In this document: positions 43,224 through 51,664 of the stretch, one piece after another
Layout of the letters: the number at the start of each line of letters is the position of its first letter
How positions within the stretch are numbered: position 1 is the stretch's first letter
NCBI RefSeq assembly: GCF_030268885.1
Contig: NZ_BSSA01000010.1
Span: forward strand, 164,260 to 228,259
Reading direction: 5' to 3'
DNA: 64,000 nucleotides
Origin: Kitasatospora phosalacinea
Lineage (GTDB): Bacteria; Actinomycetota; Actinomycetes; Streptomycetales; Streptomycetaceae
Program-made: the position numbers and the translations under genes
Notes under the pieces: model-generated
The model's input: only the letters and a program-made list of their open reading frames with translations
The model's database searches: none
Told to the model about the DNA's origin: nothing

Positions 43224-43625
43224 GCGGACGGGGACATTCTTGGCAGACGCCGAACAACCGAACAATGGCCCCCGGAACTACGCACCGTAGTAGCCGGCCT
43301 GGCGGCGGAGCCACCGCGACCCGCACCCGCCCGGACCGCGGAACCGCCCCTCCGGGCCCCGCCGGACACCCCGCCGCACCGGAGTTGACCTGGGAGTTCT
43401 CCCCGTCCGGCCGACCGATCCGATGACGCGGGACGCCCACCGCCGCGGTCCGCCGCACACCAACTACCCGGGATCGTGGACCACCGCCCCGATGTGCGCG
43501 GGCTCACAGGGGGTCACCGGGAACCGAACCCGGGCCACCATCCACCGCGCCCGCCCGGCCACCCAGCGTCCGCCCGAGGCCGCCCCGCCGACCGGCGCGC
43601 CCGGACCGGCACCGATACTGGCCGG

Positions 43626-44906
43626 ATGACGATCGCGGTGACGGCGGTGGCGGCCCTCGGAGTGCTCGGGCTGCTCGGGGTGGCGCACTGGTACCTGTGG
43701 CGGCGGCTGGTCCGCGACGTCTCCCGTCCCGGCGGCCGGTACCGGCGCACCGGCACCGTCCTGGCCTTCCTGCTGCCCGCCCTGATGCTGCTCGCGCTGG
43801 TCGGCGGACGCGCCTTCCCGCTCGCGGTCGAGCGATGGTTCGCCTGGCCCGGCTACCTCTGGGCGGCCGTCGGCCTCTACCTCCTGCTCGCCCTGCTGGT
43901 CGGCGAGGCCCTGCGCCCCCTGCTGCGCCGCCTGCACCGCCGCCGGACCCCGGAACCCGCGGCGGCCGTCCCCGCGCCCGTCACCGTCCCCGCGACGCCC
44001 CCGGCCCCCGCCGAGCCGCCCGCGCGACCCGCCGCGCCCGAACCGGCGTCCGCGCCCGCGTCCGCGCTCGAACCCGCCGAGGCGTCGCGGCGGCTGTTCG
44101 TCTCCCGGCTGGTGGCCGGGGGCGCGGCGGCCGTGGCCGTCGGGGTGGTCGGCAACGGCACGTACGGGGTGCTGCGCGGGCCGCGGCTCAAGCACGTGAC
44201 CGTCCCGCTGGCGAAGCTCCCGCGCGCCGCGCACGGGTACCGGATCGCGGTGGTCAGCGACATCCACCTCGGGCCGATCCTCGGCCGCTCGCACACCCGG
44301 CGGATCGTCGACACCATCAACGCCGTCCAGCCGGACCTGATCACCGTGGTCGGCGACCTGGTCGACGGCACCGTCCCCGAGCTCGGTCCGGCCGCCCGCC
44401 CGTTGGCGGACCTGCGGGCCAAGGACGGGGCGTACTTCGTGACCGGAAACCACGAGTACTTCTCCGGCGCCGCGCCCTGGGTGGAGTTCGTCCGCGAGCT
44501 GGGCGTGCACCCGCTGGAGAACGACCGGGTCGAACTGGCCTGGTTCGACCTGGCGGGCGTCAACGACCTCGCGGGCACCGCGCAGGGGCAGGGCCCCGAC
44601 TACGCGAAGGCGCTCGGCGACCGCGACCGCAGCCGCGCCTCCGTGCTGATGGCCCACCAGCCGGTCACCATCCGCGACAGCGTGCACCACGGCGTCGACC
44701 TCCAGCTCTCCGGCCACACCCACGGCGGACAGCTCTGGCCCGGCAACTACCTCGCCGAACTGGCCAACCCCACCGTCGCGGGCCTGGAGCGCTACGGCGA
44801 CACGCAGCTCTACGTCACCCGCGGCGCGGGCGCCTGGGGCCCGCCGGTCCGGGTCGGCGCCCCGTCCGACATCACGGTCGTCACCCTCGCCTCGCTGCAG
44901 GTCTGA
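43626..44906 (+). CDS. Membrane-anchored metallophosphoesterase (YkuE-like)
   Basis: 426 residues. Three N-terminal TM helices (about 1-20, 40-60, 73-95), a Pro/Ala linker, a further hydrophobic segment (VAGGAAAVAVGVVG, Tat-like RRLFVSRLVAGG), then the phosphoesterase domain (about 200-420) with metal ligands VVSDIHLGP, VVGDLVDG, TGNHEYF, MAHQPVT and SGHTHGGQLWP. It acts outside the membrane on an unknown phosphoester; relatives include UDP-sugar hydrolases. ATG with no ribosome site and GATACT about eight bases upstream, so possibly leaderless. Confidence 0.9.
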   Translation: MTIAVTAVAALGVLGLLGVAHWYLWRRLVRDVSRPGGRYRRTGTVLAFLLPALMLLALVGGRAFPLAVERWFAWPGYLWAAVGLYLLLALLVGEALRPLLRRLHRRRTPEPAAAVPAPVTVPATPPAPAEPPARPAAPEPASAPASALEPAEASRRLFVSRLVAGGAAAVAVGVVGNGTYGVLRGPRLKHVTVPLAKLPRAAHGYRIAVVSDIHLGPILGRSHTRRIVDTINAVQPDLITVVGDLVDGTVPELGPAARPLADLRAKDGAYFVTGNHEYFSGAAPWVEFVRELGVHPLENDRVELAWFDLAGVNDLAGTAQGQGPDYAKALGDRDRSRASVLMAHQPVTIRDSVHHGVDLQLSGHTHGGQLWPGNYLAELANPTVAGLERYGDTQLYVTRGAGAWGPPVRVGAPSDITVVTLASLQV

Positions 44907-44994
44907 CCGACGGCAACTCCCGTCCGCACGGCGCTCGTTCGGCCCCGGAAAACCGGTGGCGACGACCGGGCGCCGGTCGGCAGGATCACCGTCC

Positions 44995-45452
44995 ATGGAA
45001 CGTGAACCGCAGCAGCGGGACGAGGAACGGCAGGACGAGGAACGGCAGGACGGGGGCCTGCGGATCGACCCGGCGTCCGGCGCCGCGGCGTGCGTGGAAC
45101 TGGCGGCCGACAACCACGGCCTCCGGCTCGACGGCACGGTCGCCACGCTGGCCGAGCTCGACGCCCTGAGCGCGGAACTGACCGCCGACGGCCCCCTGGA
45201 GGGGAGCGGCTCAACCTCTGGTGGAACCTGCTCTCGACGTACACCGGTGAGCTGCTGGTCCACGAGTACGGCGGCCGGTGGGTCCCGGGGGAGGACCCGG
45301 ATGGTCCTCCGGCGGTCGAGGTGCTCGGCCTGACGGCCTTCCCGTTCAACAACGCCCTGCGGGTGCTGCAGGGCGAGGAGGGCAAGCAGCTGTCCTCCTT
45401 CGTCAGCGTCGTTCCGGCCGTCGCCCGCCACAAGGGCACCGACCGGAAGTGA
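44995..45452 (+). pseudogene. Hypothetical gene interrupted by a one-base frameshift
   Basis: Frame 1 from ATG 44995 encodes MEREPQQRDEERQDEERQ and ELAADNHGLRLDGTVATL, with a 15-bp direct repeat coding DEERQ twice. At the GGGG run 45201-45204 the coding signal moves to another frame, which continues ERLNLWWNLLSTYTGELLVH, GGRWVPGEDP and FPFNNALRVLQGEEGKQLSS to a stop at 45450-45452. Adding one G restores a single 150-residue protein. The cause may be a true mutation, a homopolymer sequencing error, or less likely programmed slippage. Family unknown. Confidence 0.6.
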
Positions 45453-45500
45453 CCCCGGCCCGGGCTCCGGTCCGGTCCGCCGGTCCGGGGCCGCCGGGGC

Positions 45501-45971
45501 TCAGGGGTGCATCCGGGCCCCCTTGAGCACCTTGTCCACCGCGTTGCGCGGCCCGTGCAGGGCCAGGCCGACCAGGTCCAGCCCCGCCGTCGGCACGGCC
45601 CGGACCGCGGCCCGGTTGTCCCGGTCGTTGCCGGTGGCGAACAGGTCCGCGGTGAACACCGCCAGCGGCAGCCCCCGCGCCAGCGCCCGCCCGTGCGCCG
45701 TCGCCAGCAGCTCGCGCCCGCCCTCCAGGACCAGCACCGGCTGCCGGAACATCGGCAGGTAGCCGGTGCCGTCCGCGTCCGCGTACGGCTCACCGATCAA
45801 CTCCGGTACGGCGGTGCCCAGTCCGCTCACCAGGAAGGCCGTCACGTTCAGCCGCTGCCAGGGTGCGAGGTCCTCCCGCAGCAGCACCGCGATCTTGCTG
45901 TCGAAGCGGACGGGGGCGGTCGTAGAGGCGGGGGCGGGGGCGGGGGCGGGGGCGGTCGAGGTGTTGTCCAT
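45501..45971 (-). CDS. DUF2000 family protein
   Basis: 156 residues. After an Ala/Pro-rich start, the DUF2000 fold follows: RFDSKIAVLLREDLAPWQRL, NVTAFLVSGLG, YLPMFRQPVLVLEGG and GLDLVGLALHGPRNAVDKVLKG. The biochemical role of DUF2000 is unknown; it has a peptidyl-tRNA-hydrolase-2-like fold. ATG 45971 is 49 bp from the divergent AraC gene, so that regulator very probably controls it. Confidence 0.85.
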   Translation of the reverse strand: MDNTSTAPAPAPAPASTTAPVRFDSKIAVLLREDLAPWQRLNVTAFLVSGLGTAVPELIGEPYADADGTGYLPMFRQPVLVLEGGRELLATAHGRALARGLPLAVFTADLFATGNDRDNRAAVRAVPTAGLDLVGLALHGPRNAVDKVLKGARMHP

Positions 45972-46020
45972 GGACCGAGCCTGCCGCCCGCCCCGCCGCC
46001 GGATCTTGTACGTTCTTTGC

Positions 46021-46818
46021 ATGCCCGCAGCGCCGCCGGAGGAGACCACCGCCTGGCGGCCGCGCGTCCCCGGCGTGGTCGAGGTGTTCCACGCGCACTT
46101 CACCGCGCACCGCTACCCCATGCACGTCCACGACTCCTGGACGCTGCTGATCGTCGACGACGGCGCCGTCCGCTACGACCTCGACCGCCACCACCGGGGC
46201 ACCCCGCGCGACACCGTCAGCCTGCTGCCCCCGCACGTCCCGCACAACGGCTCACCGGCCACCGAGGACGGCTTCCGCAAACGCGTCGTCTACCTCGAAC
46301 TCGACCGGATCGGCAGCGAGTTGATCGGCCCCGCGGTCGACGGACCCGACCTCGCCGACCCGCTGCTGCACCGCCGGGTCGGCCAACTGCACACCGTCCT
46401 CGGCGCACCCGGCGAGGAGCTGGAGGCCGAGAGCCGCCTGGCCCTGATCGCCGAACGCCTGCGCCACCACCTGCGCCCCCGCACGGGCACGCCGCCGCCC
46501 GCGCCCGGCCTCGCCCACGACCTGCGCGACCTGCTCGACGCCCGCCTCACCGAGCGCACCACCCTCGACGCCGCCGCCCACCGCCTGCACGCCCACCCCG
46601 CCCACCTCGTCCGCACCTTCACCGCGACGTTCGGCCTGCCCCCGCACCAGTACCTCACCGCCCGCCGCATCGACCGCGCCCGCCACCTGCTCCTCGACGG
46701 CCACCCCCCGGCCGCCGTCGCCACCACCCTCGGCTTCCACGACCAGTCCCACCTGACCCGCCACTTCCGCCGCATCGTCGGCACCACCCCGGGCCGCTTC
46801 GCGCGACGACGGCGGTAG
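46021..46818 (+). CDS. AraC family regulator
   Basis: 265 residues. N-terminal cupin sensor (about 15-110: FHAHFTAHRYPMHVHDSWTLL, VSLLPPHVPHNG) and C-terminal AraC DNA-binding domain (about 160-262) ending TTLGFHDQSHLTRHFRRIVG, TTPGRFARRRR. Only 49 bp separate it from the divergent DUF2000 gene, the usual pairing for this family. ATG has no ribosome site. The 3' end is partly duplicated downstream (46949-47000). Confidence 0.9.
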   Translation: MPAAPPEETTAWRPRVPGVVEVFHAHFTAHRYPMHVHDSWTLLIVDDGAVRYDLDRHHRGTPRDTVSLLPPHVPHNGSPATEDGFRKRVVYLELDRIGSELIGPAVDGPDLADPLLHRRVGQLHTVLGAPGEELEAESRLALIAERLRHHLRPRTGTPPPAPGLAHDLRDLLDARLTERTTLDAAAHRLHAHPAHLVRTFTATFGLPPHQYLTARRIDRARHLLLDGHPPAAVATTLGFHDQSHLTRHFRRIVGTTPGRFARRRR

Positions 46819-47000
46819 CGCAGGGGCGGGGGCCGTCCGCGCCGCGGGGCGCTGCGCGGGCGAGGGGGGTGACGGGCAAGGGAGGGGCTGGGTTCGGCCG
46901 CTTCGCGGAGCGACGGCGGCGGTGGGGCGAGGGGCGGCCGCCACGGCGGGGCCGCTCCGCACGACGACGGCGGTGGCGCGGGGGAGGGGGCCGTCTGCGC
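46791..47000. repeat. Duplicated 3' end of the AraC gene
   Basis: The 52 bases at 46791-46842 (starting GGGCCGCTTCGCGCGACGAC, covering the AraC stop) recur at about 46949-47000 with only a few changes. A third, more degraded copy starts near 46908. The 204-bp region 46819-47022 contains no other supported gene. Confidence 0.6.
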
Positions 47001-47022
47001 GGGGGGCCGGGGCGCCGCGGGG

Positions 47023-47478
47023 TCAGGGCCGGGGGCGGAGCGGGCCCAGGGAGGTGAGCAGGGCTTCGTCCAGCGGGTGTTCCCAGGAGGCCACGCTGAC
47101 GTGGGTGCGTTCCCAGTCGAAGACCAGCAGGGCCACCCGCCGGTCCGCCCAGTGGTGGCGGACCGCGGGCCGGGGCACTCCGGTGACGGTGACCGTGGTC
47201 TCCTCCAGGTCGGGCGGCCCGAGCAGCCCGGCGTGCTCCGGACGCCCGCGGCGGCCCAGCAGGTTGCGCAGCGCGGCCGCGCTCTGCTCCCGCACGGCCG
47301 ACTGGGCGAACACCAGCAGCGGGGCGGAGCGGCGCCCGGCGGTCAGGTACGAGTGGAGCACCGAGTCGACCACCCGCGGTCCGCCGCCGCTGCTGCTCCC
47401 GCCGACGACAGCGACACCCCGGTGCCCGCCCCAGCCGGGGATCCCGAGGACCGGGAACTCCGTCAACTCCGCCTCCAC
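47023..47478 (-). CDS. Hypothetical protein
   Basis: 151 residues from GTG 47478. Recognisable secondary structure: VLGIPGWGGHRGVAVVGGSS near the start, VVDSVLHSYLTAGRRSAPLL, and RRVALLVFDWERTHVSVASW near the end. A Gly/Ser loop follows the first strand. Family not recognised. It is co-oriented 54 bp downstream of the questin-oxidase-like gene and may be in its operon. Confidence 0.55.
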   Translation of the reverse strand: MEAELTEFPVLGIPGWGGHRGVAVVGGSSSGGGPRVVDSVLHSYLTAGRRSAPLLVFAQSAVREQSAAALRNLLGRRGRPEHAGLLGPPDLEETTVTVTGVPRPAVRHHWADRRVALLVFDWERTHVSVASWEHPLDEALLTSLGPLRPRP

Positions 47479-47532
47479 CGCTCACGGACCGCACGCCCCG
47501 CCGCCCACCGTACCCGCCCGGGCCGGGTCCGT

Positions 47533-48546
47533 TCAGCGCAGCGGGCGGCTCAGTTCGATCGCGTACAGGGCCGCGGCGAGGGCCGGTCCGTCCCCGACGT
47601 CGAGGGCGGTGTCGGTCAGTTTGAGGACGTGCTCGTCGCCGTGGGCCAGCGCCCGTTCGACGACCTCCTCCGGCGTGCACCCGACCGTCGGGGCGCGGTC
47701 GACCGGGGCGTCGGGCGCGTACATCGCGGTGACCGCCGCGGAGGCGGTCCAGGCGGCGTGCAGGCTCGGCGCCCACAGCTCCCCGGGGAGCGCGGGCAGC
47801 GTGCGCAGCACGGCGTTGGGCGCGGTCGCCGCGTGGACGAGCATCGTCTCCTCGCCGTGGCCGTGGGTCGCGTACCGGTGGGTCGCGGCCCGGACGAGTT
47901 CGGACAGCCGCCGGTGCGCCTCGGCCGGGTCGGTGACGGCGGTCGTCCAGTCGGGCAGGGCCGTGACGCGCGCCAGCCGTTCGGGGAAGCCGCCGGTCCG
48001 CCCGGCGACCGGCACCACCGCGTCGAGCGCGGCGGCGGCGCTCCCGGTGACCGGCGCGGCCGGGCGGGCGGCGAGCGGGTGGTGACGGGCGGCCCAGTAG
48101 CCCAGGCCGTGGGCGAGTTCGGCCAGCCGGGGCCCGGTCTCCGGCCCGGCCAGCAGGGAGCGGACGGCGTGGCCCACCCGGATCACGGGGTGGGTCGAGC
48201 CGCCGTACAGGCCGGGCAGCAGCCGGGGCCACCACCGGGCGAGGACCTCGCGCCACGGACGGTCGGCGAGCTCCCGCCCGAAGTGGTCGATCCAGTCGGC
48301 GACGCGGCGCGGATCCCCCAGCGCCCGGCGCCGGTCGTCGGCGGTGGCGAGGCGCCCGACGCGCGCGGGAAACTCCTCCAGGCGGTCCGCGTACAGGTCG
48401 AGCCAGCGGTGCACGGCGTCCGCCCGGCCGCGGGCGGCCAGCGCCTCCACCGCCATCGGTGCGTGGTTGGTGAGCCGTCCGAGCCGTTCGGGGCCGCAGG
48501 CGTGCAGCCGTTGGAGGGCCTCGTCGAGGGTGCCGGTGGTGTCCAC
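47533..48546 (-). CDS. Questin-oxidase-like protein (DUF4243)
   Basis: 337 residues. Starts LDEALQRLHACGPE with LTNHAPMAVEALAALGR-like text (NHAPMAVEALAARGRAD), the conserved opening of questin oxidase family proteins, and has later conserved His positions (DWIDHFGRELADRPW, THPVIRVGHAVRSLL, HRYATHGHGEETMLVH). Fungal relatives open an anthraquinone ring by Baeyer-Villiger-type oxidation; bacterial roles are unknown. GTG start lacks a ribosome site, with TACCGT seven bases upstream. The 35-bp palindrome lies 40 bp upstream. Confidence 0.85.
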   Translation of the reverse strand: MDTTGTLDEALQRLHACGPERLGRLTNHAPMAVEALAARGRADAVHRWLDLYADRLEEFPARVGRLATADDRRRALGDPRRVADWIDHFGRELADRPWREVLARWWPRLLPGLYGGSTHPVIRVGHAVRSLLAGPETGPRLAELAHGLGYWAARHHPLAARPAAPVTGSAAAALDAVVPVAGRTGGFPERLARVTALPDWTTAVTDPAEAHRRLSELVRAATHRYATHGHGEETMLVHAATAPNAVLRTLPALPGELWAPSLHAAWTASAAVTAMYAPDAPVDRAPTVGCTPEEVVERALAHGDEHVLKLTDTALDVGDGPALAAALYAIELSRPLR

Positions 48547-48586
48547 GGGAGGGACGGTAGGCGGGCGCGCGCCGCTCCGGTAAGGG

Positions 48587-48621
48587 TCCGTGGACGTAGG
48601 ACCGGGTCCTACGTCCACGGA
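48587..48621. promoter_or_regulatory. 35-bp perfect palindrome between divergent genes
   Basis: TCCGTGGACGTAGGACC (48587-48603) and its exact complement GGTCCTACGTCCACGGA (48605-48621) around a single G. It lies in the divergent gap between the questin-oxidase-like and GH6 genes, next to the putative minus-strand promoter. This could be an operator for two dimers, or a very strong RNA hairpin. No regulator gene is adjacent. A 10-bp repeat CGGGTCCGGG occurs three times at 48671-48700. Confidence 0.7.
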
Positions 48622-48637
48622 GCGGCGGCCCCGGGGC

Positions 48638-48650
48638 GTGAAAGTTTCAC
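48638..48650. promoter_or_regulatory. GTGAAA-G-TTTCAC operator-like palindrome upstream of GH6
   Basis: A perfect 6-bp inverted repeat with one central base, 130 bp before the cellulase. Its core GAAA-N-TTTC resembles boxes reported upstream of streptomycete xylanase genes. The expected cellulose-regulator CebR box (TGGGAGCGCTCCCA) is not seen here. Confidence 0.4.
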
Positions 48651-48779
48651 CCGGGGGGAAGGCCCTGCTGCGGGTCCGGGCGGGTCCGGGCGGGTCCGGG
48701 CGGGCAGCTCTTGACGGGGTGTCGGCGGGGCTGGCTGCATGGCGGCTCCGTTCGCCCACCCCTGACGGAGAGACCCGCC

Positions 48780-50009
48780 ATGCGTCCACCCCACCCCGTC
48801 CGAGCCGCGGCCCCGCTGGCCGTGCTGCTCGCCTCCGGCCTCGGACTCGCCACCGCCGTCCCGGCCCAGGCCGCGCCGCCCGCGCCCGCCGCGTCCGGGG
48901 CGCGGAGCCTCGCGCCGGACACCCGGTTCTACGTCGACCCGGGGAGCAAGGCCGCGCAGCAGGCGCTGACCGACCTCAAGGCCCACGACCTGCCGGGCGC
49001 CCTGGCGATGGCCGAGCTGGCGTCCTGGCCGGTCGCGCAGTGGTTCAACGGGACGGCCACCCCGCAGCAGACCACCGACGCGATGGCCGCGCTGCAGGCG
49101 AAGGCCGCCAAGGCCCGGCAGGTGCCGGTCGCGGTGGCGTACAACGTGCCGGGCCGGGACTGCTCGCAGTACTCGGCGGGCGGCGCCTCCAACAGCACCG
49201 AGTACGCGGCCTGGATCGACGCCCTGGCCCGCGGCATCGGCGACCGCAGGACGGTGGTCATCCTGGAGCCGGACGGCCTCGCCCTGTCGCCCGCGTACTG
49301 CGGCGGCACCCCCGCCCAGCAGCAGGACCGCCTCGCCGAGATCTCCGGCGCGGTGGACCGGCTGGAGCAGCAGCGCGGCGCGATGGTCTACCTGGACGCC
49401 GGGCACAGCAGCTGGCAGAACGTCGGCACCCAGGCGCAGCTGCTGATCGACGGCGGCGTCGCCAAGGCGCAGGGCTTCTTCCTGAACGTGTCGAACTACC
49501 AGACCGACGCCGCGCTGACCCGCTACGGCACCCTGGTCTCCCAGTGCGTCTGGTACCTGCAGAACACCCCCGGCGCCACCGCCGACTCCTGCGCCAACCA
49601 GTACTGGCCCGCCGCGGACGCCGACGCCTGGTACGCCGAGCGCGTCCCGGCCGACGCGAAGCTCACCCACTTCGTGATCGACAGCAGCCGCAACGGCCAG
49701 GGCGCCTGGACGCCGGAGCCCGGCAAGTACACCGGCGACCCGCAGACCTGGTGCAACCCGCCCGGCCGCGGCCTCGGCTCCCGCCCCACCGCGAACACCG
49801 GCCGGCCCCTGCTGGACGCCTTCCTGTGGATCAAGGTCCCCGGCGAGTCCGACGGCAGCTGCACCCGCGGCACCGCGGGCCCGGCCGACCCCGAGTACGG
49901 CTCGGTCGACCCGGTCGCGGGCGGCTGGTGGCCCGAGCAGGCGCACGCGCTCGCGCAGAACGCCGCCCCGAAGCTGACCTTCAACACCGGCCTGCTGCCG
50001 CAGCACTGA
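48780..50009 (+). CDS. Secreted GH6 cellulase
   Basis: 409 residues: signal peptide (1-31), then a single GH6 catalytic domain that inverts beta-1,4-glucan linkages. The proton donor should be Asp127 in GRDCSQYSAGG, and the second key Asp165 lies in VVILEPDGLA. Other conserved parts are DAGHSSW, GFFLNVSNY, FVIDSSRNGQG and AFLWIKVPGESDG. There is no cellulose-binding module, so it is a short endoglucanase-like form. ATG with GGAG upstream. Together with the AA10 enzyme it shows polysaccharide use, but the two genes are 48 kb apart. Confidence 0.95.
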   Translation: MRPPHPVRAAAPLAVLLASGLGLATAVPAQAAPPAPAASGARSLAPDTRFYVDPGSKAAQQALTDLKAHDLPGALAMAELASWPVAQWFNGTATPQQTTDAMAALQAKAAKARQVPVAVAYNVPGRDCSQYSAGGASNSTEYAAWIDALARGIGDRRTVVILEPDGLALSPAYCGGTPAQQQDRLAEISGAVDRLEQQRGAMVYLDAGHSSWQNVGTQAQLLIDGGVAKAQGFFLNVSNYQTDAALTRYGTLVSQCVWYLQNTPGATADSCANQYWPAADADAWYAERVPADAKLTHFVIDSSRNGQGAWTPEPGKYTGDPQTWCNPPGRGLGSRPTANTGRPLLDAFLWIKVPGESDGSCTRGTAGPADPEYGSVDPVAGGWWPEQAHALAQNAAPKLTFNTGLLPQH

Positions 50010-50036
50010 CCCCGCAGCACCGACCCGCACCACCCC

Positions 50037-50072
50037 GGACGCCCGGGCGAGCGACCACTCGCCCGGGCGTCC
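50037..50072. terminator. Bidirectional hairpin terminator
   Basis: GGACGCCCGGGCGAG (50037-50051) and CTCGCCCGGGCGTCC (50058-50072), a perfect 15-bp stem with a six-base loop, between the convergent GH6 and MarR genes. Confidence 0.8.
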
Positions 50073-50103
50073 GCCGTTCTCCCCCCGCCCGTTCACCCGC
50101 CCG

Positions 50104-50598
50104 TCAGCCGCCCGCCGCGTCGGCGTGTCGGGCGACGATCCCCCGCATCGCCGCCAGGAAGCCCTGCACGGTCTCCCGTTCGGCCGCCGACAGCCCGTCG
50201 ACCAGCGCGACCGTCTCGCCGATCAGCGGCCCGAAGAAGCCCTGGCCCAGCGCCACCGCCCGCTCGGTGACCTCCAGCAGGACGCGCCGCCGGTCGTGCG
50301 GGTCGCGGGCGCGGCGGACGTGGCCCAGCCGCTCCAGCCGGTCCAGGACGGCGGTGGTGCCCGCCGAGTTGAGGCCCAGCTCGCGGCCGAGCCGGCCCGG
50401 CGTGGCGGGCGTGCCCTCCCGGGCGGCGTCCAGCAGGGCGATCAGCGCCCGCAGGTCGGTCGGGTGCAGGCCGTGGCGCTGGGCGAACGCGGCGGCCAGC
50501 AGGTCGAGTTCGACGGTCAGGGCGCGCAGTTGGTGCACCGTGCGCAGCCCGGGGCCGGGATCCGGGAAGGGGGGCGCGGTCGGGGTCGGGTCGGTCAT
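50104..50598 (-). CDS. MarR family regulator
   Basis: 164 residues. Winged helix: LRALIALLDAAREG, PATPGRLGRELGLNSAGTTA, VLDRLERLGHVRRA, and the wing RDPHDRRRVLLEVTERA. Helices at both ends form the dimer. It is divergent from an alpha/beta hydrolase; the gap carries repeated CTCGCCGAGCGAGA operators over the hydrolase promoter, so it should repress both genes until a phenolic or similar ligand binds. Confidence 0.9.
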   Translation of the reverse strand: MTDPTPTAPPFPDPGPGLRTVHQLRALTVELDLLAAAFAQRHGLHPTDLRALIALLDAAREGTPATPGRLGRELGLNSAGTTAVLDRLERLGHVRRARDPHDRRRVLLEVTERAVALGQGFFGPLIGETVALVDGLSAAERETVQGFLAAMRGIVARHADAAGG

Positions 50599-50650
50599 GC
50601 CGGGCCTTTCGACGGGTCGGGGCGGTTGTCCGGGGTGGCTCCGGTGTGCA

Positions 50651-50686
50651 TATTATCTCGCCGAGCGAGAAGATTGCCGAGCGAGA
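50651..50686 (+). promoter_or_regulatory. Hydrolase promoter with two MarR operators
   Basis: TATTAT (50651-50656) is a near-perfect -10 box for the plus-strand hydrolase. Immediately after come TCTCGC-CGA-GCGAGA (50656-50670) and a second copy TTGCCGAGCGAGA (50674-50686), 16 bp apart. Binding at the transcription start would block expression. Confidence 0.65.
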
Positions 50687-50709
50687 CAAAACCCTCCCAG
50701 GAGACCAGC

Positions 50710-51570
50710 ATGGGATTCGACCGGTCCGCCTTCCTGTCCGCCTACGACGCCCTGCTCGACCGCTGGCCCGTCCCGGTCGACACCCTCGACCTCGACACCC
50801 CCTGGGGCACCACCCGGGTCAACGCCGCCGGAGCGCCCGACGCCCCGCCCCTGCTGCTGCTCCACGGCGGCGGCGCGACCGCCGCCGGTTGGTGGGCCAA
50901 CGCCGCCGCACTCGCGCGCACCGCCCGGGTGTACGCCGTCGACCGGATCGGCGAGGCGGGCCGCTCCGACCCCGGCGACCGCACGCCCCCGCGCACCGTC
51001 GACGAGCTCCACCGCTGGCTCGACACCGTCCTCGACGCGCTGGGCACCGGCCGCGTCGACCTGTGCGGCCACTCCTACGGCGGCTGGATCGCCCTGAGCT
51101 ACGCCCTGCGCCGCCCCGACCGGATCTCCCGGCTGGCCCTGCTCGACCCCACCGGCTGCTTCACCGGCTACCGCCCCTCGTACCTGCTGCACGCCGCCCC
51201 GATGCTGGCCCGCCCCAGCGAGCGCCGCGCCCTGGCCTTCCTCGCCTGGGAGACCGGCGGCGTCCCCCTCGACCCGGACTGGACCCGGCTGTACGGCCTC
51301 GCCGCGACCTTCCCCGCCGCCCGCCCCGTCACCGGCCCCCGCCCCACCCCCGCGGCCCTCGCCACCCTGGCGGCGCCCTGCCTGCTGCTGCCCGCCGCCG
51401 ACAGCCGCACCCACGACCCGCGCGTCCTCGCCGCCCGCGCCGCGCACCTGCTCCCGCAGGCCCGCGTCCGCACCCTGGCGGGCGTCTCCCACCACGGCCT
51501 CCCGTACCTGCGGGCCGCCGAGCTCGACGCCGAACTGACCGCCTTCCTCGCCCCCTCCCCGACGCCCTGA
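50710..51570 (+). CDS. Alpha/beta hydrolase
   Basis: 286 residues. Alpha/beta hydrolase fold with the oxyanion strand PLLLLHGGGATAAGW, nucleophile elbow DLCGHSYGGWIAL (Ser), acid region LLPAADSRTHDPR and catalytic His in AGVSHHGLPYL. Cytosolic esterase or hydrolase of unknown substrate. ATG follows AGGAG. Under control of the divergent MarR regulator by context. Confidence 0.9.
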   Translation: MGFDRSAFLSAYDALLDRWPVPVDTLDLDTPWGTTRVNAAGAPDAPPLLLLHGGGATAAGWWANAAALARTARVYAVDRIGEAGRSDPGDRTPPRTVDELHRWLDTVLDALGTGRVDLCGHSYGGWIALSYALRRPDRISRLALLDPTGCFTGYRPSYLLHAAPMLARPSERRALAFLAWETGGVPLDPDWTRLYGLAATFPAARPVTGPRPTPAALATLAAPCLLLPAADSRTHDPRVLAARAAHLLPQARVRTLAGVSHHGLPYLRAAELDAELTAFLAPSPTP

Positions 51571-51571
51571 A

Positions 51572-51600
51572 CGGCCCGGCCCGCAGCGGCGGCCGGGCCG
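51572..51600 (+). terminator. Hairpin after the hydrolase gene
   Basis: CGGCCCGGCC (51572-51581) pairs with GGCCGGGCCG (51591-51600), a perfect 10-bp stem starting one base after the stop codon. Confidence 0.65.
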
Positions 51601-51664
51601 GTGGGGAGAGGGCACGGGCCACGGTCCATACTTGGGCGATCACTCGTCGAGAGGCACCGCCCGG

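Noticed and set aside
43059..43300. c-di-AMP (ydaO) riboswitch expected before a streptomycete wall hydrolase
   Set aside because: The conserved ydaO core could not be recognised by eye; only simple hairpins are visible. A covariance-model search would decide.
43517..43534. T-arm-like sequence CCGGGAACCGAACCCGGG
   Set aside because: The loop lacks the conserved A at position 58, and no complementary acceptor strand lies nearby, so it is not a tRNA or clear att remnant.
48547..48779. CebR operator TGGGAGCGCTCCCA upstream of the GH6 cellulase
   Set aside because: No match with acceptable mismatches was found in the gap.
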